Below are positions 46,504 through 56,959 of a DNA stretch of 64,000 nt, one piece after another. The notes under the pieces are model-generated. The model worked only from the letters and a program-made list of their open reading frames with translations. It searched no databases and was not told where the DNA came from. Position 1 is the first letter of the stretch; every line of letters begins with the position of its first letter. Position numbers and translations under genes: made by a program. Source of the stretch: Cyrtodaria siliqua (lineage: Eukaryota > Mollusca > Bivalvia > Adapedonta > Hiatellidae); contig JAWPHD010011520.1 in NCBI GenBank assembly GCA_037043455.1, positions 19,186-83,185 of the forward strand, in the 5' to 3' direction.

Positions 46504-46868
46504 GGCAACAGGGGTAGCAGTGGTGTTGATTATATATTAACGTCACAGAACATGTTTAATTACGTTTATACTTTCGATGTCAAAGAACCAAATAGTTTGT
46601 CAGATCACTGTGTTATTTCTTTCAGTTTTCAATTTGATAACTTAATTCAGATTGGCATCATTCGTCTGACTCTTGTGACACTGTCAATTTTAAGTATTCA
46701 TGGAAAAATGACTTAAAATCTAATTTTACAGATATACCTCGGTCAAACGATATTTCGGTAAAGTTGAATACATTACAGGAAACTGTGCAAATGTCTACAA
46801 ATGAACGAGTTATTGGAGAGTTTTACAGATATTGTTGACGAAGTTGCTTCACCTTTATTTAAAAATGA
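46504..46868 (+). pseudogene. Split LINE, part 1: end of the endonuclease domain
   Basis: Reads GSSGVDYILTSQNMFNYVYT, then SLSDHCVISFSF: the S-D-H motif that closes AP-type endonuclease domains of non-LTR retrotransposons. After one frameshift it continues DWHHSSDSCDTVNFKYSWKN and LESFTDIVDEVASPLFKN, the linker toward the RT. It is interrupted at ~46,870 by a minus-strand RT element and resumes at 48,675. Confidence 0.85.
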
Positions 46869-46869
46869 G

Positions 46870-48674
46870 ATATAGGGTCCTATAGAAACCACAGCGTCCG
46901 AACGCAAAGGCATCGTAGGTCCGCACTGTACTGCAAACAAGGACTTGAAAATACAATGAAAGTGACAAAAAACAACAGAAAGGGTGGTGAAGACAGGGTT
47001 ACCGACTTGGAACGGTCAGTAAGCAATAAGGCCCACTGGTTAGCTTGAATCGACTTTATATGCGCACAATCCTCGCTATTATTCTTTCTTTAGCGCCCAA
47101 ATAGACAAGACAGTGTAAACAAAACTACATCCCATCAAAAGGAATGCTCTAACAATAAAGTCCACATTCTGAGAAACTAACTAAAGAAACACATACAAAA
47201 TAATAAAACATCTCAGGATGTATCCAGAATCGTACTGAACAACCATAGTAGTTGCAGCTAAAGAGAAAACCAATCTAGGGTACGACCAGAAAACCCGAGG
47301 GACGAAAGCTCATGCACCCACCTCCCTTAGTTGGGGTTTCAGTAGGTACAATCATAGAGTCCCAAGAGGTAGTCCAGTCATCGCACAAGTGAAAAGTGAA
47401 GCGTAATGACTGACTGTAGAGGGGTCAATCACTAAACATGCAGTGCGCTGTAAAACCAAAGGGTTATATCCTTTTCTGACGAACTTCCTGAATAAATTTG
47501 TAAAGCGGTCAGGAAGCCCGTCAGACCCCTTTAACTTTCGAAGTTTATAGACCACATCACCATAAAATGAGAGTATTGTTATGCAGGGGCAGAAGTGTCT
47601 TAAGGTTGGTGTTGTACTTTTCCAGCAGGCCCACGTTGCGGCGGTAGAATTTAGGGAAAGATCTACGTAGTTTGTGATAACGAAAACCCTGCTGAAGAAG
47701 TTTACTTGTAATAACTTGATTTCGATCATTGAAATATATAACATCATTACACGCTCTATCAAATCGAATGAGCTGGGAGATATACACCCCGTATGAGGTA
47801 GAACGAGGTACATCTCCATCCAGGTGTGGATAGTTAACGATGTTAAAATTGAAATCATCTCTCTTATCATAGATTTTAGTATGAATACAATCATTTGAAA
47901 TCGAGAGATGAAGATCGAGAAATGCTGCTACTGTATCCGAACTGTTGGCTTTATTTAACGTGAGCTCTGGTGGATAAATGTTAGTAACCATATGAGCAAA
48001 GAACGGATTATCAATATTGAGTATGTCATCAAGATACCGAGACGTATAATTAAAGGCATCAATAATTTCACCCTGGCTAGCAGGTAACAAACTCAACATA
48101 AAATCTCTTTCATAGCAGTACAAAAACAAATCTGCAACAAGTGGCGCACAGTTAGTACCCATAGGAATACCAACAACCTGGCGGTAAATAGTTTTACCGT
48201 ATCTTATAAAGATGTTATCCAGAAGAAAAGATAAGGCTCTGCAAACATCAGTACAAGTCCACAAATTATACTTATCAATGGGGGCGTTAGTAAAGAAAGC
48301 CCTGACATTATTATAAGCTAGAAAAGTTGTACCTTCTCTAGCAAATGTCTTCTGAATAAGCTGAAGCAATTTTTCTTTGACAAGATTATGTGGTAGTGTA
48401 GTATACAGTGTAGAACAGTCGTAGGTGCTTAGAAAAGAGGCATGAAAATGCTTACACCCTAGTTTGTCAAGAACTTCTCCAGAGTTTTTGATAGACCAAA
48501 ACAGATTGATTCCTGAGTTCTCGAAGGCCTTTCCGCAATATTTTATAATATGTTCTTTAATCGCGAAAAGTCAGGAAGTCAATAGTTTTGATATATTGGT
48601 CGTGGTACATGAACTAGAATTATCGATAAAACGTGCTTTGTAAGGAATTTTGTGAAGTTTGGGTATCCAGTACA
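46870..48674 (-). mobile_element. Penelope-like retroelement inserted in the LINE
   Basis: The insert separates LINE codons ending ..SPLFKN and resuming KTNLQNCES. Its minus strand carries the RT described at 47,345-48,570, followed by ~470 bp of 3' sequence (46,873-47,340) that is also found as a solo relic at 14,178. The exact ends and target duplication were not resolved. Confidence 0.7.
47345..48570 (-). CDS. Penelope-like reverse transcriptase (frameshifted near the end)
   Basis: From about 48,570 the frame reads KYCGKAFENSGINLFWS, STYDCSTLYTTLPHNLVKE, then GIPMGTNCAPLVADLFLYCY and SRYLDDILNIDN. The YLDD catalytic pair is intact. Post-RT blocks follow: AAFLDLHLSISND, TKIYDKRDDFNF, SYGVYISQLIRF, QGFRYHKLRRSF. 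Near 47,570 the frame shifts; the continuation (FYGDVVYKLRKLKGS to TACLVIDPSTVSHYASLF) lies in another frame to ~47,352. GIPMGT.CAPLVADL plus YLDD and FLDL..S...TKIYDK resembles Penelope-like or related RTs; no GIY-YIG nuclease was seen. The open frame is long for a decayed element, suggesting a fairly young insertion. Confidence 0.7.
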
Positions 48675-49612
48675 TTGTAAAAACAAATTTACAGAATTGC
48701 GAAAGTATAACATTTAATAACGATAAATGTAACCAATGGTTTATTGATGACTGTTACAATGCTAAACGCTTCTTTATTAGTGCTTCAAATGCGTATCGTT
48801 TAAATAAATGTGACGATACCAGAAAGAAAATGGTCTCTGCTAGATCGCAATATAAACTTAATTTGCGTACAAGTAGAATACATTATGATACATTGCAAAC
48901 TTCAAAACTTGTAGAAGCTTGCTTTAAAAATGCTAAAGCTTACTGGAATCTGCTTAAAACTGCATCTGGTGTAAATCACTATCGTCTTATGAACAATACT
49001 TTAAATCGATCAATAATCCTCTGGATCCATTTTTATACCTGATGGTGATACTTTATATTTCGTTGAAAGGTTTGAAAAAAATAAATTCAGTATTATGTTT
49101 GATGAATTGAATGACGAAGACATTTTAAAATCGATAAATCTGTTAAAATCTAACCACTCAGCTGGGCCAGATATGATTTTAAATGAGTTTCTAATACATG
49201 GTAAAAATACGTTATTGCCTACTATTCGATTACTATTTAATAAAGCGTATGACATTGGATATTTCCCAGATACTTGGTCAGAAGGTTACGTTATTCTATT
49301 GCACAAAAACGGTAGCTTTAACTGTGTCGATAACTATAGAGGTATTACGTTGTTACGTTATTAGGATGTTTAGGGAAACCTTTCACTCGTGTTCTTAATA
49401 ACAGACTTTTAAAATGGGCGAAACATATTTTGTGTACATTGAGCACAGGCAGGCTTCAGGCCAAATATGAGTACGTTCGATAATGTGTTTGTGCTACATA
49501 TTTTAATGACACATATTTTAAATCAAGGTAAACGCCTGTATTGTGCCTTTTTTATTTCTCTAAAGCTTTTGATTATGTGGTTAGAGATAATCTATGGTAT
49601 AAACTTGTTAAT
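48675..49612 (+). pseudogene. Split LINE, part 2: linker, RT fingers and palm start
   Basis: KTNLQNCESITFNNDKCNQW, YRLNKCDDTRKKMVSARSQY and NAKAYWNLLK form the linker. Then LNDEDILKSINLLKSNHSAG, FLIHGKNTLLPTIRLLFNKA, GYFPDTWSEGYVILLHKNG, NYRGITLL, a frameshifted CLGKPFTRVLNNRLLKWA and, at about 49,535, LYCAF then FSKAFDYVVRDNLWYKLV. It breaks off at ~49,612, where the CR1/L2-type element begins. Several frameshifts and stops. Confidence 0.88.
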
Positions 49613-50268
49613 AATAACAATAATAAAACAAATAATAGACTTTATTTACAGAGGGTAATACACATTTAGTTACAAAACTGATATTCCATGTGGCCCTCTA
49701 TTATTTACACATTTACAATACTTATTGGCAAATTGGTTAAATATAATGGATAAGATAATAAGATATCAGCAACCAGCCTCATACACCCTTGTATACGCAA
49801 CCACCTCCCATTCAGCTTCTGTCCACAGGCCTGCTCATACATTATATTTCAAATTACTCAAACTCACAAATAATAATAATAATAATTAAGAAACATAAAA
49901 CATGCACACAAAAAATGATGACATAACATATATGTAGATACCTGAAAACATAGACAAATAAAGGATATTAATTATTTGAAAAACAATATAACAAAACACA
50001 CAAACTAGCAAACAAAGCTAAACGCTAACACTTTCCAACGTACTTACATACAATCATACTGTCTGATGTACATATCTAACTCCCCTATATTTTTTAGTAT
50101 TCTATTCACAAAATGTTCAAACCGAAAACTAAATATTCTGAACTCAAATAATTTCAGATTTAGATATATTATTCAAGATCTTTAATATCAGTCTAGATGT
50201 TTTTAGTAATAAATCAATAACTTTATGATGTTTGTTTTATCCATTTTACGAAGTTACAATGAAAGGAA

Positions 50269-50577
50269 TCAACTGTTTTCAAGCTTTTTAAGCTGTCTGG
50301 CAAGCCATTCCAAATGATTGGTCCGAAATATGTAACACTTTGCTTGAATATTTCTTTCTTTCTTTGTGGGGATAAAATTATGGGCTGTTTCTGATCTCAA
50401 AACAGGTAATTTTTCATTTGCTATTCGACGTCTGAACATTTCATTTACATATTGAAGGGTTTCAGATCTGTATACTTTAAACATAAACTTTGCTTTGCGC
50501 AGATATAATCGGTAAAATACTGTTAATATTTTTAACTCTTGCATGCTTCCTCCTACACCCTCAACATTATAGTCCAA
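50269..50577 (-). pseudogene. CR1/L2-type LINE, C-terminal region
   Basis: Reads LDYNVEG-type sequence followed by SMQELKILTVFYRLYLRKAK, FKVYRSETLQYVNEMF and LPVLRSETAHNFIP: the conserved region after the RT in this LINE group. It is separated from the RT by a degraded stretch (50,580-50,920). Confidence 0.8.
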
Positions 50578-50924
50578 TATTATCTAACATGCGCGATTTC
50601 GTAGACGGTAAATTCTATCTAGGTTTATTTGTGATGCACCTCCCCATACAATATTACAATAATCTATATGGGGTTGAATGTAAGTTTTATCAAATTGAGT
50701 CCTATGCTCAATAGAAAGATATTCCTTTATTCGCGACAATAGCCATCAATTGGATGTCATTGTTTTGCAAATTTTATTTGTATGAGAAGTCCATGTCAAC
50801 TAATTGTCTATAAAAACACCAAGTATTTTGTCTTTAACTATTGTATTCAGACTATAGTTGTTTAAATTCAAATATAAGTTGTCAGTATTCATACAAGCTC
50901 TCTTTTAGTGAGTAGTTATAAGCA

Positions 50925-51542
50925 TTACTTTTGTCTTGAAGTATTTATTAGCATACCATTGCATTTGCACCAATTTGCTAAATTGTCTAATGCTATTTGT
51001 AAGTTACTCTCAATTGTAGAGTGTGAAACTCCAATATCAAAAAGGGTAGTATAATCTGCATACAAATCAGTATTTATTTGGTCAGTATAAAGCTGTAGAT
51101 CATTTATGAACATTAAAAAGAGTAGCGGGCCCAGGATTGAGCCTTGTGGAACTCCATTTGTAATAATTTCCTCTTCAGACATAGTATTTTGACCGATACT
51201 CTTTGTTTTCGAGTGAGTAAGTATGAGGAAAACCATGATATAGTATGATATAGTATCATCTGACAGCTTGTAGAGTTTCAGCTTTTTTGAAAGAATGTTA
51301 TGGTCCACAAGGTCAAATGCCTTTTTAAAGTCCATCATAACTACTTCAATTAAAGGACCATTATTAATTGCTTCAAGCCATTTGCTTATCATTCCTAATA
51401 AGGCAGTCTCACATAAATGGTTAGGCCTAAAGCCAGACTGAGTTTTGTGAAGTAATTTGTGCAAATTAAGAAATTCCATTAAAGAGTTGTGTACATGTTT
51501 TTCTAAAACTTTAGAGAGAATAGGAAGAACTGAGATAAGCAT
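50925..51542 (-). pseudogene. CR1/L2-type LINE, reverse transcriptase with mutated YADD
   Basis: Motifs in order: QSGFRPNHLCETALLGMI, VVMMDFKKAFDLVDHNIL (palm motif A), GVPQGSILGPLLFLMFINDL, then LYADYTTLFD where LYADDTTLF is expected, and LANWCKCNGMLIN. The second catalytic Asp of YADD is Tyr (GAT to TAT), which alone would abolish activity. Frame breaks lie on either side. Confidence 0.92.
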
Positions 51543-51899
51543 ATAGTTATTGACATCATCTTTTGACCCAATTTGATGAAGAGGGGATACTTTACCTTCT
51601 TTCCATTTATCTGGAAATACTGCAGTCTTTATACTTTGATTACAATATAAGTAATACTAATTTTTATTAATCGCGGGCAAATAAGATTACAACCAGTGGC
51701 CTTAGATATATCCATATTTTTTAAGAACTTTTCAACTTTCTCCCTTGAAATTTCTGGAATGTTAAATAAGGTTTCCTCAGGACCCCCTGCTATCACAGAA
51801 AGATTTAATTTTTTTCAGATTCCGACCATACAACAGGTTCTTTTATGTTTGAAGCTACTGAAACGAAGAACCTATGAATTTATTTGCAATTTTGCTGCA

Positions 51900-52208
51900 T
51901 TAATTTATCTCATTTTCGTCAATTTTAAGTGAAGGAATATTTGAGTTGCTATTTCTTTTATTGACTCCTATTTCTTTGAATAATTTCCATACACTACCAG
52001 ATTTATTATTGTTTTCTATTATCAAAGCTGAATATTGTGATTTTTTGGATTGTTTAGTAAGTGTAACAACTTTATTCCTCCATATTTTGTATTGATTTTC
52101 ATAATTTAATGATTTGTATCTATTTCTTGTCTTTATGGCATCAATAATATCAGGAGTTATCCAGTTTGGCTGTTGTTTATACTTTACCCTATGTGATTTC
52201 ATGGCCAA
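51900..52208 (-). pseudogene. CR1/L2-type LINE, endonuclease-RT linker
   Basis: Reads NWITPDIIDAIKTRNRYK, YKIWRNKVVTLTKQSKKSQY and SGSVWKLFKEIGVNKR. This is the standard helical linker of CR1/L2 elements between endonuclease and RT. Confidence 0.85.
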
Positions 52209-52539
52209 ATGTTTTGTCTATAATATTCAAAAACATAGATGACCAAGTGTCTACAATTTTGTTTGTGTCATCAAATACTTTGAGTATATCCCATGGTGCA
52301 GACTGCAGATCGTGTATGAAATTGTCCTCATTCAAATGTTTTTAAGACCGGTATGATATAGTATGATGCGACAATTTAGGCTGTGCACAATTTGTTTTTC
52401 GAGTAAGAGATATAGGAAAGTGGTCTCTTAATCCTATGTGAGGGACATCGATAGAGCTAATATTTGCTTGCACATTGCAGTATATATGATCTGTCAGCGT
52501 TTTTGAATTTGTGGCTTTCCTGGTAACTTTAGATACTTT

Positions 52540-53170
52540 TTATAATAGACCAAATGGTTCCATATATTCTAACCATGACTTTTGTATCTGTTCATTTAAC
52601 AGGTCCCTATTAATATCTCCTAACAAGTACATCTCTTTTTGTGATTCTAGTACATTTTCTATTAAATTTTCAAAATGTTCATTCCATACAATAGTTTCAT
52701 TTGGATGCCTGTAAATCATACCTACTAGAAAAATCTTCGAATGTTTTGGAAACACTTCTAACCATAAACATTCAATTTCATTTGTCTCAATATCACTCCT
52801 TCTCTCAACTTTAACGCCATTCCTTACATAAACAACAATTCCATCCCGTTCTTCCTTTCGTTCTTTTGAAATTACTCTGTCTTTTCTAAATAACTGATAG
52901 TTGTCTAGTTGAAAGAAGTTGTCGGGATGAAAACAGTTAAGCTTTATCTCACTTAGTCCAAAAATATGAATATCATTATTTGCATTATTTAATATTATAT
53001 CAATTTGGTCAAATTTATTTTGCATACCTTGAATATTAATGTGACCTATTTTAAAGCCTTTGCATGTTAACCCTAAATTTAAGGAGTTTTGGGTGCTGAT
53101 GGATGAAGTAACATCGTAATTCAAATTTTCATCAAGAGTTATATCATGGTATATGTTACTGTTGTTGATA
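52540..53170 (-). pseudogene. CR1/L2-type LINE, AP-type endonuclease
   Basis: Contains FKIGHINIQGMQNKFDQID (substrate-binding Asn region), IFGLSEIKLN (catalytic Glu), GIVVYVRNGVKVERR, ECLWLEVF, GMIYRHPN and MYLLGDINRDLL (the GD.N motif). The fragment ends before the SDH motif, where the frame breaks. Confidence 0.9.
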
Positions 53171-53440
53171 AGAATACAGTGTTGATAAGTCATAATTGTC
53201 GTATTGGTCATTTTGATCAGTAACAATTTCTTTTTCAATTATTGTTCTATCATTATCAGTACTATCTGTATCCAAAATGCAAACCCTTTCTGACTGATTA
53301 ATGTGTTCATCGTTTATCGACATACAAAAACACTTTGTTTGATCACATTTATCCCATATACAGTCCAATACTGTGTACCTTTTTGACGTAAAACTTTCAT
53401 CTAAGGTTCCACTGTCAGTTGTGGCATATTTGCCTATGTC

Positions 53441-53632
53441 CTATTTTTTCCAACACAAACCCGATGAATCTTTGTGGCCGTAGCACTTAAAACACTGAAC
53501 TTGGTTTTGGTGTCGACATTCTGCTGTTGTATGATTTGTTAGGCTGCATTTTATACATCGCTCCTCTAGTTGATATTCAGTAGGTTGACTTCGGAGGAGA
53601 TACCTGTGGTACTGGTTTTGGTCATTATCCAT
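53441..53632 (-). pseudogene. CR1/L2-type LINE, ORF1 zinc knuckles
   Basis: Reads RCIKCSLTNHTTAECRHQ, a C-x2-C-x4-H-x4-C knuckle, then QCFKCYGHKDSSGLC, a second knuckle with altered spacing. It follows the esterase-like part in the same element. Confidence 0.75.
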
Positions 53633-53674
53633 ATTTTCGTTTCTGCCTTCATGTTTTCGTTGATGTTGTCTGTT

Positions 53675-54526
53675 TTATAGCCCTAGGTTTCCATTTTGTT
53701 GTTGTTGTCTATCTTCACTTAAATAATATCTGGATTTTAAATGACGTGATTCATTGGTCTGTTGCAAATAACTGCTACCGTTTCCCGTCCTTTTTTGGTC
53801 GTTAATATTACTTGGAACTGGTCCGGCATATTGACTGATGGGGAAGACCGATTTCTCAAAGTTGTCCACAATATGGAGATGTTGGTTTATAGTTCCAAGT
53901 ACACGTTTGATGCCGGATCTTAATAGATAAATATTGTCGCGTGGTTTGTAGAAATGGGATCTCAATTGTTGTTGCTTGTCATAGAAAGCTGAATTGATAT
54001 CAATAGTCTTGGTTTTAGTTTTATGACCGACTTGTGTAATAACTTCATTGACATCCCTGACGTCGGTATCACCTCGTGGACATGACGTACATAAGTATAT
54101 TGCACAGTTTGAGTTTTGACATTTTATGTATGCAACAAGTTGGTCATATTTTTCTTCGAAATATTCCAAGTCTGTATGTCTTGACGCATTGTTGCCACCA
54201 ACGTACACTACAATGTTACAAACTTTTGCCATTTCGAAAATTTGGATTTTATTAATAATAGTGTCAATAGTAGCACTAAGAATGAGTTGACATTCAACAT
54301 TATCATTTAAGCCTTTTCTATTTACACCGGATAAGATGGAGTCACCAATGATTAATGTTCGGCTTTGTTTTTGCGTTGCGGCCTGGTTTTGTTGTGTTTT
54401 CTTCTGAGTTTTTATCAATTTCGAGCCAGATTTGTCACCTTTATTTTGGTTTCTCAGTTCTAGTTTGTTCAGTTCCTGAATGTGTTGACCCTGCTTTATT
54501 CTTAGTAAGTCTCGCTGTAGGTACAT
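53675..54526 (-). pseudogene. CR1-type ORF1 with GDSL/SGNH esterase-like domain
   Basis: After a basic, Gln-rich lead the frame reads RTLIIGDSILSGVNRKGL (GDS block with nucleophile Ser), then NIVVYVGGNNASRHTDLEYF (GGNN block) and SCPRGDTDVRDVNEVI. This order is that of the SGNH/GDSL esterase domain known in ORF1 of some CR1 elements. Unusually for this element the frame is open for 283 codons. Confidence 0.8.
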
Positions 54527-54717
54527 GGAGCACCACCTGGAATCACTTTAGGGTCCTCACACGTGGTGGTGTTTATCGTCAAATATTCATCACCAAGAGT
54601 GGTCTCTGATAATTCATGGACTGAGTGAGATTTGTATACTTCCAGAGATATATGCATTAAAGTGTCAATTTTTCTGTTTATACAACAGAGCAGTTCCTGC
54701 AGGTTTTTACTAATTTG

Positions 54718-55065
54718 TTAAAGTTCTGCAACTTGACCGCTGCTCCCAGATATTAAGGATTGATTTGACACTGGCTGTGCATCCTGTGGGTCTACTCGCG
54801 ATACTGGTGATGAAGAAGATGCATGTTGTCCTGCCACAGTCAGGGTAGATGTCTTTGACATATATGCATTGCTGATATCGGCATCTATTTCACCAGCATA
54901 CTGTTGGAAAAGCCTCGTTGCTATTCTTGTGAGATTTGGTTCTTTCCATTGCATGTATGCGGATCCGGTGACGATTATTGATTCCGCATTACTGTCACTA
55001 GTTAAGGTACACCACTCAATTAGGTCTGCGTGGGAAAATACTAAATATAAACAATCAATGAACAC
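54718..55065 (-). pseudogene. CR1-type ORF1, N-terminal part
   Basis: Reads LTSDSNAESIIVTGSAYMQW, IATRLFQQYAGEIDADISNA, then a Ser/Pro-rich segment. No named domain is recognised. It is placed in the element by strand, order and continuity, and its upstream end coincides with the point where the split LINE resumes. Confidence 0.55.
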
Positions 55066-55840
55066 TGCTGTGAAATCAAGAGTTAAAAGTATGTACTATT
55101 GATTTTATGAATATTGAGTTATGCTCAACCCGGGGCTAGAGGGCGTGAGCGGTAGCTAGTATATTTCACTACCGTTCATGAACAGTCTCAATCAAACAAA
55201 GACTGCAATATTTTGTAAGTGTCGTGTTCGGCCGTTTCCAAAGGTCCTTTATCATACTCTTTTAAATACTGTAATAAACTAAGTAATGAGTTTGTATGTT
55301 CACTTGGAGACGAATGTGTACGTAAAGGATACCGAGGTTTAGCTATTGATACATGTAAATTATTTATGTTTTTATATGCGAATGATATTTTTCTATTCTC
55401 TGAATCTTCAGATGCTTTACAAAGTGGGTTAAATGTTATGTTTGAATACTGTGAAAGATAGAAATTAAAGGTAAGCACATCAAAATCTAAGTTATTATTT
55501 TTATGAAAGGAGGTCAATTACCCAGGAACTTAGTATATTCATATAACGTAAGTATATTAGAAATTGTAAATAAATTTGTTTACCTGGGAATTGTATTTAC
55601 AACAGGTGGGTATTTTGCAGCAGCTTAAACAGCGTTAGCGGGGCACGCTCAGAAAGCAATTTTTAAAATAAACAAATATTTACAACAATTCACGTTTTTG
55701 TCACCAAAACACAGGTTAGATTTGTTTGATAAATAAAGTTCACCTATATTAAATTATAGTAGCTAGGTGTGAGGTTTTATTCAAGGAAGTGCTACAGAAA
55801 GGGTTCATATGCAATTTTGTAAGAAAATGCAAAGGGTCAA
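55062..55840 (+). pseudogene. Split LINE, part 3: RT palm and thumb
   Basis: 55,066-55,092 reads AVKSRVKSM. After a reversed repeat copy (55,105-55,268) it continues NKLSNEFVCSLG, YRGLAIDTCKLFMFLYANDI (YAND for YADD), SDALQSGLNVMFEYCER, then frameshifted ISILEIVNKFVYLGIVF and ATERVHMQFCKK. The order matches the LINE at 41.1-41.9 kb. The RQG motif region seems deleted between SLG and DECVRKG. Confidence 0.85.
55105..55268 (-). repeat. Hairpin-headed dispersed repeat, reversed copy
   Basis: Inverted relative to 56,405-56,585: blocks ctcaacccggggctagagg, accgttcatgaacagtctc and cggccgtttccaaaggtcc appear here as reverse complements of the later copy. The pair flanks ~1.1 kb of LINE sequence. 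Confidence 0.85.
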
Positions 55841-55845
55841 GCAAG

Positions 55846-56020
55846 AAATATAAAAAGATCGGACAAGGAAAGTAGCATTCAAGAAGGACAGTCAACCACA
55901 AAACACAGAAACAAACACGCAAACAGACAAACAAGAAGGCAAAAGTAATAATAAATGCAAACAACATCACAAACACAAAAGGGTTGACTATAGGGCTACC
56001 GCCTTTGAACAACACAAAAT
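55846..56020 (+). other. A-rich insertion in the split LINE
   Basis: A purine-rich run (aaacaaacacgcaaacagac, aacatcacaaacacaaaagg) with no LINE coding similarity, interrupting codons between QFCKKMQRV and the next recognisable LINE block at ~56,060. Probably another small insertion. Confidence 0.4.
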
Positions 56021-56049
56021 GATTTTATACATGTTGAACTTGCTTCTTT

Positions 56050-56400
56050 TTTGACACGTCGACATTACAGCATTTTTAAATACTGGGTGAAACTTTTAAA
56101 TACTGAAAAACGTAAATATTCTAGAATTGTTTATGACATGCTTTTATTAGATTTAGAAACAACCGAAACCGAACATAATAAGTTGGGTAACACTACTTAA
56201 GGATTTATTAGCATCCCTTGTTTTTTATAAAGTCTGTGTAAACAAAAGTGTTGGTGAACCTAAATTATTCTTATTTGTTGTGAAACAGAAAATTCATGAC
56301 CATTTTTTATAAGACTGGCATAGCAGACTTGAAAATTCTAGTCGTGCACTATTTTATAGAAATATCTATTTAGGCTTCAGCCATATTTAGAAATATACAT
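56050..56400 (+). pseudogene. Split LINE, part 4: post-RT region
   Basis: Reads HYSIFKYWVKLLNTEKRKYS, IVYDMLLLDLETTETEHNK, then frameshifted pieces ending FRLQPYLEI. It corresponds to the '..IKYWLKSL' end region of the 41.9 kb copy and the segment after it. Confidence 0.7.
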
Positions 56401-56401
56401 A

Positions 56402-56640
56402 TTTTTAAGTATTTAAAAAAAGAGTATGATAATGGACCTTTGGAAACGGCCGAGCACGACACATACGAAATATTGCAGTCTCGGTTTGATTGAGACTGTT
56501 CATGAGTGGTAGTGAAATATGCTAGCTACCGCTCACGCCCTCTAGCCCCGGGTTGAGCAGAACTCAATATTCATAAAATCAACAGCACACAATTTTTACC
56601 ATCCCGAAGATGGCATGCATATGGCGGTGGACATGGAGTT
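56402..56640 (+). repeat. Hairpin-headed dispersed repeat, plus copy
   Basis: Contains ggacctttggaaacggccga, gcagtctcggtttgattgag, ctgttcatgagtggtagtg, ctagccccgggttgagcag and ccgaagatggcatgcata. Same family as 15,510-15,790. It interrupts the LINE between QPYLEI and ISSHRLEVEAG. Confidence 0.85.
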
Positions 56641-56659
56641 AGCCTTCTTTAATGTATTC

Positions 56660-56956
56660 CCCAAAGTATTTTCACAGTTCATGATATCATCTCATAGGTT
56701 AGAGGTTGAAGCTGGCAGATGGTCAAGACCAAATAATACTCCTTTCCACGAAAGAAAGTGTAAGATATGTGATATTTTAGAAGATGAATATAAATTCATT
56801 CTAGTATGCAGTTTATATAAGGAACTAAGGTCGTTATATATTCATCCTTATTGGAAAAGACCAACTATGTTTAAACTTGTTAAATTGTTAAAAAGTCAAA
56901 ATATGTCAGTTTTAAACAAGTTGGGTATATTCATCTACATTCTACAAGGCATTTAG
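56660..56956 (+). pseudogene. Split LINE, part 5: C-terminal zinc-finger-like end
   Basis: Reads MISSHRLEVEAGRWSRPNNT, HERKCKICDILEDEYKFILV, CSLYKELRSLYI and YWKRPTMFKLVKLL, ending at TAG 56,954-56,956. The C-x2-C-(x)-H/Y..C arrangement with 'SHRLEVE.GRW' and 'LEDE.HFIL.C.LY..LR' marks the extreme C-terminus of this LINE family; here the usual His is Lys (EYKFIL). Confidence 0.85.
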
Positions 56957-56959
56957 ATT

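Larger units (their letters stand above)
49615..55060 (-). mobile_element. CR1/L2-type LINE, ~5.4 kb, inserted in the split LINE
   Basis: An apparently near full-length minus-strand element. ORF1-like parts lie at 55,065-53,441, endonuclease at 53,170-52,540, linker at 52,208-51,900, RT at 51,542-50,925 and C-terminus at 50,577-50,269. A 3' untranslated region ends near 49,620 with AATAAAG and a TTATTGTTATT-like tail, as usual for the CR1/L2 group. The broken LINE resumes directly upstream of its 5' end (55,062). Multiple stops and frameshifts show it is inactive. Confidence 0.85.
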
